64,000 nt of DNA from Saccharothrix sp. NRRL B-16314 (lineage in GTDB: Bacteria; Actinomycetota; Actinomycetes; Mycobacteriales; Pseudonocardiaceae). The notes under the pieces were generated by a model that saw only the letters and a list, made by a program, of their open reading frames with translations, was not told the DNA's origin and searched no databases. Positions 25,238 through 33,365 of the stretch are shown here, one piece after another. Positions within the stretch are counted from its first letter, which is position 1, and each line of letters begins with the position of its first letter. Both the position numbers and the translations under genes were made by a program. The DNA lies in contig NZ_JNXC01000006.1 of NCBI RefSeq assembly GCF_000716595.1, positions 234,776 to 298,775 of the forward strand, given 5' to 3'.

Positions 25238-26014
25238 GTGAAGAGCACCGACCGGCACCGGGTGATCGTCGATCGGCTCCGCTCCGGCGCGCAGGTCGCG
25301 GTGGCGGAACTGGCGGAGGCGACCGGGGCGTCGGAGATGACCATCCGCCGCGACCTCGACCTGCTCGCGGCGAGCGGCGTGCTGCGCCGGATACACGGCG
25401 GGGCCGTGCCGCTCAGCCCGGCGGGCGTCGAGCCGCCGTTCACCGCGCGCGCGGCCACCGCCACCGCGACGAAGCGCGCCATCGCGGCAGCCGCCGTCGA
25501 ACTGGTCCGGGACGGCGAGACGATCGTGCTGGACAGCGGCACGACGGCGGTCGAGGTGGCCAAGCTGCTGCGCGGCCGTGCGGTCACCGTGATGCCGTTG
25601 TCCCTGCACGCGGTGCGCGAACTGCTCGACGCGCCCGAGGTGCGGCTGCTGCTGCCCGGCGGCGAGCCCAGGCCCGGTGAGCTGGCGATGGTCGGCCCGC
25701 TGGCGCTGGCGTCGCTGCGGGCGCTGCGCTTCGACGTCGCCGTGCTCAGCCCGTGCGCGTTCGGCCTGGAAGCCGGGCTCACCGCGCACAACCTCGCCGA
25801 CGCCGAGGTCAAGCAGCAGGCGATGGCCGTGTCCGGCCGGACGATCGTGCTCGCCGACGGCACGAAGTTCGACCGCACCGCACTCGCCCACGTCTGCCCC
25901 GCCGACCGGCCGGACGTGCTGGTCACCGATCCGAGCGCCCCTGCCGGAGTGCGCCGTGAACTGGCCGAACGCGGGGTGCTCGTGCACGTCGCCGAACCAC
26001 TGGAGAACCTGTGA
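25238..26014 (+). CDS. DeoR family transcriptional regulator
   Basis: A 258-residue regulator with an N-terminal winged helix (RHRVIVDRLRSG, VAELAEATGASEMTIRRDL, LRRIHGGAV) and a C-terminal DeoR sugar-phosphate sensor domain (IVLDSGTTAVEVAKLL, LPGGEPRPGE, FGLEAGLTAHNLADAEVKQ, LADGTKFDR). Such proteins usually sense a phosphorylated sugar. GTG 25238 is the start at which homology to the DNA-binding domain begins; the upstream frame runs through the putative operator. Its stop overlaps the GTG of the MFS gene, so the two are coupled and the transporter is the probable target. Confidence 0.88.
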   Translation: MKSTDRHRVIVDRLRSGAQVAVAELAEATGASEMTIRRDLDLLAASGVLRRIHGGAVPLSPAGVEPPFTARAATATATKRAIAAAAVELVRDGETIVLDSGTTAVEVAKLLRGRAVTVMPLSLHAVRELLDAPEVRLLLPGGEPRPGELAMVGPLALASLRALRFDVAVLSPCAFGLEAGLTAHNLADAEVKQQAMAVSGRTIVLADGTKFDRTALAHVCPADRPDVLVTDPSAPAGVRRELAERGVLVHVAEPLENL

Positions 26015-27189
26015 CGCCCGCCCTGCCGCGCGCCGCCCGCGTCGCGACGTGGATCTACTTCACCCTGAACGGGTTCGCCGTCGGCCTGTGGGTGGTGCAC
26101 ATCCCGGAGGTCGAGCGCGCCACCGGCATCTCGCACAGCGCGCTGGGCGGGCTGCTGCTCGTGCTCGGCGCGGCGGCGTTCGCCGGCATGCAGGTCGCCG
26201 GTCCGCTCGCCGACCGGTTCGGCCAGCGCAAGCTCCTGCCCGCGGCGGGGGTGCTGCTCGGCACCGCCCTGTTCTTCCCCGGCCTGGCCGAGTCCTGGTG
26301 GGGACTGGGCCTGGCCCTGCTGTTCTTCGGCTTCGGCAACGGCACGATCGACGTGGCGATGAACTCGCACGCCGTGGTCGTGGAACGCGCCTACCCGCGG
26401 CCGATCATGGCTTCGTTCCACGCGATGTGGTCGATCGGCGGCGCGTTCGCCGCCCTGGTGGGTGCCGCGACGCTCGGCGCCGAGGTGCCGACGGCGGTGA
26501 CGTTGAGCGCCTGCGGCGTGTTCACGATCGTGGTGTCGCTGCTGACCGGCCGGTTCCTGATCGACGCCGACGTGCCCGAGCCGGAGGAGACCGCGCCGTC
26601 CGCCCCGGCGGCGAAGCCGTCCACGAAGCTGGTGTGGCTGCTGGGCGCTATCGCGTTCGCCATGATGCTCGCCGAGGGTGTCGCCAACGACTGGGCCGCC
26701 CTGCACGCCGAGGACGTCCTGGGCACGTCCACCAGCACCGCGGCCTTCGCCTACGGCTCGTTCGCGGTGGCCATGACGATCGGCCGGTTCGCCACCGACC
26801 GGGTCGCGGCGATCGTCGGGCCGGTCGCGATCGTGCGGTACGGGGCGGCGCTGGCCGCGTCCGGGCTCACGCTCGTGGTGTTCTCGCCTTGGGTGCCGTT
26901 GGCGTTCGCGGGGTGGGCGTTGTTCGGTCTCGGTCTGTCCGGCAGCGTGCCGCAGCTGTTCTCGGCGGCGGGCAACCTGGACAAGCGGTCGTCCGGCGCG
27001 TTGATGGCGCGGGTCGTCGGCCTCGGTTACGTGGGCCTGCTGGCCGGTCCGGCGCTGATCGGCGGCCTGGCCCACTGGATCCCGCTGAACGTGGCGTTCC
27101 TGGTGCCGGTGGCGCTGTGCCTGCTCGGGGTGGTGTTCGCCAACGTCCTGGCGCCGCGACCCGAACCCGTTGTGCTACAAGGCCGCTGA
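26011..27189 (+). CDS. MFS transporter (sugar or drug type) paired with DeoR regulator
   Basis: A 392-residue transporter with about 12 hydrophobic helices. It has the loop motif GPLADRFGQRKLLPAAGV and GFGNGTIDVAMNSHAVVVER, typical of MFS proteins of the YbjJ group. The GTG start overlaps the deoR stop (GTGA). DeoR partners and the missing drug-efflux C motif favour a sugar or small metabolite as substrate, but this is inferred. A 132-base internal part (26569-26700, the loop and helix 7) is present again as a relic at 32083-32212. Confidence 0.82.
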   Translation: MTPALPRAARVATWIYFTLNGFAVGLWVVHIPEVERATGISHSALGGLLLVLGAAAFAGMQVAGPLADRFGQRKLLPAAGVLLGTALFFPGLAESWWGLGLALLFFGFGNGTIDVAMNSHAVVVERAYPRPIMASFHAMWSIGGAFAALVGAATLGAEVPTAVTLSACGVFTIVVSLLTGRFLIDADVPEPEETAPSAPAAKPSTKLVWLLGAIAFAMMLAEGVANDWAALHAEDVLGTSTSTAAFAYGSFAVAMTIGRFATDRVAAIVGPVAIVRYGAALAASGLTLVVFSPWVPLAFAGWALFGLGLSGSVPQLFSAAGNLDKRSSGALMARVVGLGYVGLLAGPALIGGLAHWIPLNVAFLVPVALCLLGVVFANVLAPRPEPVVLQGR

Positions 27190-27338
27190 TCACGGTCGGA
27201 CCGGAGCGGCCGGCGCCGGCGCCACCGCCGCACACGCCTCGGAGCACGCGTTCACCAGCACCAGCGACCGCCTCGGTCGGTCCACCCCGTTCGACGTCGA
27301 CCGCCGAACGTGACACCGCAGCCGGCCGTACCCCGCCC

Positions 27339-28259
27339 TCACCTCATCGTGGTGCGGGTGGTCCGCAGGCTGGTGACCACGGTGACGGTCAGGATCGCGG
27401 CGACGACGGCCAGCGAGAACCACGTCGGGATCTTGTAGAGGTCGAGCAGCAGCATCTTCACGCCCACCCACACCAGCACCAGCGCCAGACCCAGTTTGAG
27501 GTACACGAAGCGATGCATCAGGTCGGCCAGCAGGAAGTACATCGCGCGCAGGCCCAGGACGGCGAAGGCGTTCGACGTGAACACCAGGAACGGTTCGCGG
27601 GTGACCGCGAAGATCGCCGGGATGCTGTCCACCGCGAACACCACGTCGGTGACCTCGACCAGCACCAGCACGGCGAGCAACGGGGTGGCTACCCACCTGC
27701 TGCCCTCGCGGACCAGGAACCGCCCGCCGCGGAAGCCGTCGGTCACGGGAACGAACCGGCGGAACAGCCGCAGCACCACGCTGCGCTCCGGGTCGATCGT
27801 CTCCTCCCGGTGCCGCGCCATCCGGATGCCCGTGAAGACCAGGAACGCGCCGAACAGGTAGAGGATCCACGCGAACGACGCGATCAGCACCGACCCGGCG
27901 GCGATGAAGACCGCCCGGAACACCAGCGCGCCCAGCACGCCGTAGAACAGCACGCGGTGCTGGTGCTCGCGGGGCACGGCGAAGTAGCTGAAGATGATCG
28001 CGAACACGAAGACGTTGTCGACGGCCAGCGACTTCTCGATGACGTACCCGGCGAAGTACTGGCCGGCGAACTCGCCGCCCCACGCCCACCACACCACCGC
28101 GCCGAACGCCAAGCCGAGCGCCACCCACACACCCGACCAGACAGCGGCTTCACGCACGCCCACCACGTGCGCGCCACGGTGTGCGTACAGGTCCACGGCC
28201 AGCATCAGCAGGATCACGCCCAGCACGGCGGCCCAAGCCCACAAGGGTACGTACAGCAT
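27339..28259 (-). CDS. TerC family integral membrane protein
   Basis: A 306-residue protein with about nine membrane helices. The TerC hallmarks are seen: EKSLAVDNVFVFAIIFSYF with acidic residues inside the membrane, and VEVTDVVFAVDSIPAIFAVT in the second half. TerC proteins take part in metal (manganese) homeostasis linked to secretion and in tellurite resistance. ATG 28259 has GGAGG eight bases upstream; the GTG nine bases earlier overlaps that site and is unlikely. The gene stands alone, divergent from a small winged-helix regulator at 28445. Confidence 0.88.
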   Translation of the reverse strand: MLYVPLWAWAAVLGVILLMLAVDLYAHRGAHVVGVREAAVWSGVWVALGLAFGAVVWWAWGGEFAGQYFAGYVIEKSLAVDNVFVFAIIFSYFAVPREHQHRVLFYGVLGALVFRAVFIAAGSVLIASFAWILYLFGAFLVFTGIRMARHREETIDPERSVVLRLFRRFVPVTDGFRGGRFLVREGSRWVATPLLAVLVLVEVTDVVFAVDSIPAIFAVTREPFLVFTSNAFAVLGLRAMYFLLADLMHRFVYLKLGLALVLVWVGVKMLLLDLYKIPTWFSLAVVAAILTVTVVTSLRTTRTTMR

Positions 28260-28444
28260 CCGGTGCACCTCCGGTTCATCGTCCGTGAACCGAAGGTCTC
28301 CCCACGCCCGACGCGGACGTCACCGGGACCGGGCGGGCCACGGGGCCTGCCGTATTGACGATCCGGGTGAATCGGGTACTCCCCTTCGCCCCACCAGAAT
28401 GACGAACTGGAGTTCGTCTGTCAAGCGGTCTAGTGTTTCAACCC

Positions 28445-28789
28445 ATGCGGCCCGATCACGATGACCGCGGCACCACTTGGACGTTCCTGAGCAACCACGC
28501 CCACGTGCTGCTGTACCTCGCCTCGGACGGCGACCAGACGCTCCCGGTGATCGCCGACAAGGTCGGCATCACCACACGGGCCGTGCAGCTCATCGTCACC
28601 GACCTCATCGAGGGCGGTTACGTGGAGCGGACCAAGCTCGGTCGCCGCAACCACTACCGGATCAACCCGGACGGACACCTGCGCCACCCGATGGAGTCGC
28701 ACCACCGCGTCGCGGATCTGATCGCCGCCCTCGGCCTGGACAACCAGTCCCTCCCGACCGGGCGGCAGGGCGGGCGGGAGCTGTCCTGA
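28445..28789 (+). CDS. small MarR/ArsR-like winged-helix regulator
   Basis: A 114-residue protein with one winged-helix domain: FLSNHAHVLLYLASDGDQT, recognition part LPVIADKVGITTRAVQLIV, and wing GGYVERTKLGRRNHYRINPDG. No metal-binding cysteines are seen. ATG 28445 is the likely start, with GTG 28433 possible. The upstream region (28260-28444) is shared with the divergent terC gene and is relatively AT-rich around 28400-28440, so the protein may regulate terC. The effector is unknown. Confidence 0.75.
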   Translation: MRPDHDDRGTTWTFLSNHAHVLLYLASDGDQTLPVIADKVGITTRAVQLIVTDLIEGGYVERTKLGRRNHYRINPDGHLRHPMESHHRVADLIAALGLDNQSLPTGRQGGRELS

Positions 28790-29033
28790 CCGCGAGTCCA
28801 CAACGGAGTCCCGACCGGACCGCCACGCCGACGACGCGGCCGGAGATCCCTTGTCGACAGAGGTCGCGCACCGGTTCGAGGCCGTCCTAGGCAGTTCGAG
28901 CAGCCTTATGCGCACCGAGGGGCCGAGCATCCGGAAGAACTCGGCCTTGGCCTGGTGCAGAGCAGGTGGTCCGCGCCCGACCGCTGCCGGCGCGGTGTGA
29001 TGCGCAGGTCGAAGCGCGTGGTCACGCCGGTCG

Positions 29034-29684
29034 TCAGACGGGAACCGCCGTGACGATCACGTTGTCCGAGTACGACCGGGCGCCGCTGTCGAAGTCGCCG
29101 CCGCAGGTGAACAGCGTCAGCCGCGGCGCGCCGTCGCGTGCGAAGTAGGGGGCGAGGTCGAGATCCTGCTTGGGGCGCTGCTCACGGGCCACGACGCGGT
29201 ACCGGCGTTCTCCGCCGTCCTGCCCCGTGACCAGCGCCTCGTCACCCGGTTCGAGCTCGGCCAGGCGGCGGAACGCGCCGGGACCGTCGGTGGCGCTGTC
29301 CACGTGGCCGCCGAGCACCACGGACCCGGTCGGCTCGTCGAGGCCGGGTCCGAGCCGGTACCAGCCGACGACGTCCACCGACGGGGGGACGGCGAACTCG
29401 CCGCGCTCATCGACTCCGGTGGGCTCGACCGCGGCGGTCACGCCCAGGGAGGGCAGGGTGAGAGTGCGGGGCGCCGTGACCGGCTGCGGGGTCGGGACGG
29501 TGGCCGCCACTGTCGGCACGGCCGGTGCACCGAACGGCGCCGACGCGGGCGTGGGTGGGCTCGCGGACTGGAGTGCTCGCACTGCCTGCGCTCCGACGGT
29601 GGGGGCCGGTCGTCCGGTCCACCACACCGCGATCAGGACGCCGGCCAGGACGAGCACGGCGGCGAACCCACCCACGCGCCTCAT
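29034..29684 (-). CDS. class F sortase
   Basis: A 216-residue membrane-anchored sortase. It has one N-terminal membrane segment (FAAVLVLAGVLIAVWW), a Pro/Ala/Thr linker and a sortase domain with the catalytic His in VVLGGHVDSATDGPGAF, the Cys in LTLFTCGGDFD and the Arg in GARSYSDNVIV. Class F enzymes are found in actinobacteria and act on surface proteins. ATG 29684 overlaps the stop of the DUF4397 gene, so that protein is the obvious candidate substrate, although it has no clear LPxTG motif. Confidence 0.87.
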   Translation of the reverse strand: MRRVGGFAAVLVLAGVLIAVWWTGRPAPTVGAQAVRALQSASPPTPASAPFGAPAVPTVAATVPTPQPVTAPRTLTLPSLGVTAAVEPTGVDERGEFAVPPSVDVVGWYRLGPGLDEPTGSVVLGGHVDSATDGPGAFRRLAELEPGDEALVTGQDGGERRYRVVAREQRPKQDLDLAPYFARDGAPRLTLFTCGGDFDSGARSYSDNVIVTAVPV

Positions 29685-30505
29685 CGCGCCACGTCCCCCG
29701 CCGGGCGGGCCGAGCGCCGCCGGAGGGCTGCCGTCGCCGCGACGAGCAGCAGGGCGAAACCGCTCAGCAGTGGCCACGGCGCGCTCGTGTCGGCGGCGCC
29801 ACCTGTACCGGCCGGCATGCCGGTGGGCGCACCGCCCAGGCCGTCGACGACCTGGGAGGCCAGGCCGAGCGTCTTGCCCTCCGCTGAACCGATCGCGTAC
29901 ACGATCGTGGCGCTGCCCGCCTTGAGGTTGACCGACTGCGGCCCGAGGACGACGGTACTGGTACCGGCCAGCACGACGTCCGCCTCGACCGCACCGGCGG
30001 GCAGGTCGGCCTTTGCCTCCTTGGGGTTGGTCAGACCGGTGAACACGGGCTTCCCTCCCGCGCGGACGTCGACCGCCGGGGCAGCGGCAGCGTGCCGCAC
30101 GATCAGCCTGGCCTGGCCTGCCGCGACGGCCGCGGTGTCGTTGACGAACGCGGTCAGGGCCGGCTTGGCCGCCGCATCCAGGTGGGCGGCGAGGCTGAGG
30201 TTCTTCCCGCCGGGCACGGACAGGGCCTGGTTGCGCAGGATGGCGCTCCCGACCGGCTCACCGGGTTTGGTGAGCGCCACGTCGTAAGTGCCGGCGGCCA
30301 GTTCCAGGGGACCGGCGACCGTTGACGGTTCGAACTTGTCCAGTGTCTTGGCGCCGTTGACGTAGACGTCGACGGGCTGGCCGGGGATGCCGTGCACCAC
30401 CGACACCATCGACACCTCGGCGGCGCTCGCGAAGGGCGCCGCGCCGACGGTCGTGCCCAGAACGAGCGCGGCTGCGGCCAGGACGCGGGGAATCGCTGTC
30501 TTCAT
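29681..30505 (-). CDS. secreted DUF4397 surface protein
   Basis: A 274-residue exported protein: a signal peptide (PRVLAAAALVLGTTVGAA), two DUF4397-type beta domains (VSVVHGIPGQPVDVYVNG; LIVRHAAAAPAVDVRAGG), and a C-terminal hydrophobic helix (PLLSGFALLLVAATAALRRR) with a basic tail. That end looks like a cell-wall sorting signal, but the expected LPxTG is absent; GMPAGTG is the nearest match. GGAG precedes the ATG. It is coupled to the class F sortase and divergent from a sigma/anti-sigma pair, which probably controls it. DUF4397 proteins are surface proteins of unknown role. Confidence 0.85.
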   Translation of the reverse strand: MKTAIPRVLAAAALVLGTTVGAAPFASAAEVSMVSVVHGIPGQPVDVYVNGAKTLDKFEPSTVAGPLELAAGTYDVALTKPGEPVGSAILRNQALSVPGGKNLSLAAHLDAAAKPALTAFVNDTAAVAAGQARLIVRHAAAAPAVDVRAGGKPVFTGLTNPKEAKADLPAGAVEADVVLAGTSTVVLGPQSVNLKAGSATIVYAIGSAEGKTLGLASQVVDGLGGAPTGMPAGTGGAADTSAPWPLLSGFALLLVAATAALRRRSARPAGDVAR

Positions 30506-30666
30506 GGTTGCTCCAGAGAATCAACGAGCAGGACATCCACCGATACGACCGCCGACCCTGCCGTGGATGCACCGCATCCGGAACGCACCGCGGTAGCGAA
30601 CCACTCTCGTGGGTCCGTCATGCACACCCGGTGCACAGGCTTGAGGATCGGTCAGGTGGTGCGACG

Positions 30667-31263
30667 ATGGTTGCGGTTGTGACCGCGCTGCCGCCCAGCG
30701 GTGAGACCGCCGGGACAGATGACGACCTGCCGGTGCGGTTCGCGGCCGGCGAGCCGAGAGCGCTCCGAACGGTCTACGACCGGTACGGGCCGGCGGTGAT
30801 GCGCGTGGCCCGGGCGAGCCTGGGCAACGTGCACGACGCCGAGGACGTCGTGCAGACGACGTTCGTGTCGGCTTGGCAGGCGCGGGACACGTTCGACTCC
30901 GGCAAGGGCAGCCTGTTGGTGTGGCTCCTCACCATCGCGCGCCGCCGGGCCGTGGACCTGTTGCGCGCTCGCGGCCGGCACGAACAGGTGACGCGCGTGC
31001 TTCACTCGATCGGCGGACCGGTTCACCAGGAACCGGCCGAGCACCGGTCCGACCGGGTGCTGGACCGGCTCGTCGTGCTCGACGAACTGGCGACCCTGCC
31101 GGCGGAGCAGCGCAGGGTGCTGGTGCTGGCCTTCTACGATGATCTCACCCACCAGCAGATCGCGGCACGGACCGGCCTACCGCTGGGGACGGTCAAGAGC
31201 CACCTGCGGCGGGGCGTGGACCGGCTGCGCAAGCGATGGGAGGTCGACCGTGCGGCACGTTGA
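30667..31263 (+). CDS. ECF RNA polymerase sigma factor (SigK-like)
   Basis: A 198-residue sigma factor. Region 2 is LRTVYDRYGPAVMRVARASL with NVHDAEDVVQTTFVSAWQ, and region 4 is LPAEQRRVLVLAFYDDLTHQQIAARTGLPLGTVKSHLRRGVDRL. The ATG at 30667 follows AGGTGG. Its last 14 bases overlap the anti-sigma gene. It is divergent from the DUF4397-sortase pair with a 161-base promoter region. The arrangement resembles SigK/RskA of mycobacteria, which controls secreted antigens, so the neighbouring surface protein is the likely target. Confidence 0.88.
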   Translation: MVAVVTALPPSGETAGTDDDLPVRFAAGEPRALRTVYDRYGPAVMRVARASLGNVHDAEDVVQTTFVSAWQARDTFDSGKGSLLVWLLTIARRRAVDLLRARGRHEQVTRVLHSIGGPVHQEPAEHRSDRVLDRLVVLDELATLPAEQRRVLVLAFYDDLTHQQIAARTGLPLGTVKSHLRRGVDRLRKRWEVDRAAR

Positions 31264-31960
31264 CCTCGAACGACTGACTCTCATCGCGATCGGTGATCTC
31301 ACCGAAACGTTCGAGGACACCGATCACCTGCGCGAGTGCGCGGCGTGCGCCCAGGAGTTGCGAGCGCTGCGCGACGTGGCGGCCCTCGGCCGCGAAACCC
31401 GGCACGAGCGCCACCTGCAGTCCCCGTCGGAGTCGGTGTGGGAGCGCATCGCCGCCGAGACCGGTCAGGACGGCGAGCCGGCCGCCACACCGCCGCCCGT
31501 GGTGCCGTCGCCGACGAGGCGCCGCCCTGGCCCGCGCTTGCTGGCGGTCGCCGCGGCGGCAGCGGTGCTGGGCGCCGGCGGCGCGGTCGCGGTGAACCTG
31601 GCCGCGATGCCCAGGCCGCTGCCCGAGCCTGCCGAGCAGGTGATCGCCCGCGCGGACCTGGACCGCCTGCCGTCCGCGCCACAGAGCGCCGACGGCGAGG
31701 CACGGGTCGTGCGCACGGGCGATCGGGTGGTGCTCCGGCTCCGCATGGACGGCATGCCCGCGCCCGAGGGCCTCTACCAGATCTGGCTCTACGACGGTGC
31801 CGACACGATGATCCCGCTGGGCGTGCTCACCGGTGGGCAGGCGGACGTGGCGGTGCCCGACTCCATCGACCTGGCGGATTACCCGATCGTGGACGTCTCG
31901 GCGCAGCGCCTCGGTCAGCAGGAGCACGGAGTGAGCATGCTCCAGGGCAATCTCACGTGA
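31250..31960 (+). CDS. RskA-like anti-sigma factor with zinc motif
   Basis: A 236-residue membrane protein. The N-terminal anti-sigma domain has the zinc motif HLRECAACAQEL. One transmembrane helix (LLAVAAAAAVLGAGGAVAV) follows near residue 105, then an external RskA-type domain (LRLRMDGMPAPEGLYQIWLYD). GTG 31250 has GGGAGG six bases upstream and overlaps the end of the sigma gene. It should hold the sigma factor at the membrane until a signal triggers proteolysis. The target set probably includes the divergent DUF4397-sortase operon. Confidence 0.87.
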   Translation: MRHVDLERLTLIAIGDLTETFEDTDHLRECAACAQELRALRDVAALGRETRHERHLQSPSESVWERIAAETGQDGEPAATPPPVVPSPTRRRPGPRLLAVAAAAAVLGAGGAVAVNLAAMPRPLPEPAEQVIARADLDRLPSAPQSADGEARVVRTGDRVVLRLRMDGMPAPEGLYQIWLYDGADTMIPLGVLTGGQADVAVPDSIDLADYPIVDVSAQRLGQQEHGVSMLQGNLT

Positions 31961-32373
31961 CCAGGCAGCGTACCGGTCAGCCGAGGTCCACGGATGGCGT
32001 GCCGTGCGCAGGAGTCCTCGACGACGGGCTGTGCGCGGCGCAGGTCGGGGGCGTGGCATGTGTGGGAACAGGTGGTGCTTGAGACGTGCCCGAGCCGGAG
32101 GGGACCGCGCCGTCCACCCCGGTGGCGAAGCCGTCCACGAAGCTGGTGGCTGCTGGGCGCGATCGCGTTCGCCATGGTGCTCGCCGAGGGTGTCGCCAAC
32201 GACTGGGCCGCCCCGCGTCGCAACCCGCCGGCGCGGTGGGCGAGTGATCTGCGGTGACGAACGGTCCACGGTGGACGGCAGGTGATCGGTAGAGCCGATC
32301 ACCTCTGCCGAACTTCCGGCCCGTGACGATCATCGTGGACGTCCGGGCCGCCGAGCGGCGGTAGCTTTCGGTC
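31961..32373. other. 413-base gap containing an MFS-gene relic
   Basis: No intact gene is seen. Most of 32083-32212 is a copy of an internal part of the MFS gene at 26011. The remainder is unassigned. Confidence 0.7.
32083..32212 (+). pseudogene. 130-bp relic of the MFS transporter gene
   Basis: The stretch matches 26569-26700 inside the intact MFS gene with five base changes and one two-base deletion (ggtgtggctg reads ggtggctg). It covers the central loop, encoding the PEPEET region, and the start of helix 7. The deletion breaks the reading frame and the homology ends abruptly on both sides. It is a partial duplication or the remains of a deleted paralogue. Confidence 0.85.
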
Positions 32374-32943
32374 ATGGAGTTCGCCGTCCACATCACGACT
32401 TCCTCGCCCGCGCACCGCCGGGAGGCGTTGCCGCCGAGCCGGGCGCTGTCCGCGGTGGAACCGGGAGCGCTGTGCTGGTGGTGCGGGCTGGAGGTCGCGC
32501 AGGGTTGGCCCGCCGCTCACCCGGCGGCGTCCCTGGTCCCCTCGACGCCGGCATCCTCCGGTCGCGCCGCCGCCGGCACGTGGCCGGAGCACCGGTTCTG
32601 CGCCGACCCGGTCAACCGCCGGTTCGACCTGGAGGACCCCGACGCGTCGGTGCCGGTGCGGCGTGCGCGCCTGGCGTTCGCCGTGCGGCTCGCCGCAACG
32701 GGCGACCTCGCGCAGGCGCGCGAGTGGCGGCGGTTCCAGCGGGGCGGTGATCCGGAGCGCACGACGGTCGCGCACCTGCGGTCGCTGCTGCGCCTCGGCG
32801 TCCGCCCCCGTTCGGCCGACGTCGTCGCCGTGCTCTGCGGGCCGCTGACCCGTCGCCTCTACCTGCTGCGGGTGCGCAGGTGGTCGCGCCGGGCAGCACT
32901 GGTCTCCCAGGTCGCCCGGGTGCCTCGCCGTTTCGCGCCGTGA
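32374..32943 (+). CDS. hypothetical protein with CWWC motif
   Basis: A 189-residue protein with a CWWCG motif near residue 34, a further Cys in EHRFCADPVNRRFDL and a basic Arg-rich C-terminal half (RSLLRLGVRPRSADVVAVL, RRLYLLRVRRWSRRAAL). No signal peptide or membrane helix is evident. It lies just upstream of the HNH gene on the same strand with a 29-base gap. A zinc-bound or nucleic-acid-related protein is possible, but I do not recognise the family. Confidence 0.55.
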   Translation: MEFAVHITTSSPAHRREALPPSRALSAVEPGALCWWCGLEVAQGWPAAHPAASLVPSTPASSGRAAAGTWPEHRFCADPVNRRFDLEDPDASVPVRRARLAFAVRLAATGDLAQAREWRRFQRGGDPERTTVAHLRSLLRLGVRPRSADVVAVLCGPLTRRLYLLRVRRWSRRAALVSQVARVPRRFAP

Positions 32944-32972
32944 CGCGATAGCGGAGGTCGTACAGTGGCGCG

Positions 32973-33365
32973 ATGGTGAACGCGAGCCGCCGGGTTCGAG
33001 CCGCACGCCGGCGGAAGCGCCGGATGGGTCGGGTGGAGCACGACCTCGATGACGCGCAGTGGCAGGCGCTTCAGTCGGCGTGGGGTGGCTGCGCCTACTG
33101 CGGTGCGAACGACGGACCGTTGCAGCGGGACTGCGTGCTCGCGATCTCCCGTGGTGGCCGCTACACCTTGGACAACGTGGTCCCCGCGTGCCGTTCGTGC
33201 AACGCCAGCAAGTGCAACACCGAGGTGACCGCGTGGCTCCGCCGCAAGAAGCTCGACGAGGGCGGGTTCCTGCTCCGCCACGCCGAGATCGGGGCGACGC
33301 TGCCGGGCCTCGGTCAGATCGGCGAGCAGTCCGGCTTGTCGGTCCAGTCCACACCGCAGCGGTAA
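32973..33365 (+). CDS. HNH-family nuclease-like protein with altered first His
   Basis: A 130-residue protein with a very basic N-terminus (RRVRAARRRKRRMGRVEHD) and an HNH zinc module: CAYCG, then RDCVLAISRGGRYTLDNVV, then CRSCNASKCNTEV. Where most HNH enzymes have DH before the beta hairpin, this one has DC. The residue may be typical of this actinobacterial subgroup, or the enzyme may be inactive. The 3' end overlaps the convergent esterase gene by 52 bases. Confidence 0.7.
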   Translation: MVNASRRVRAARRRKRRMGRVEHDLDDAQWQALQSAWGGCAYCGANDGPLQRDCVLAISRGGRYTLDNVVPACRSCNASKCNTEVTAWLRRKKLDEGGFLLRHAEIGATLPGLGQIGEQSGLSVQSTPQR

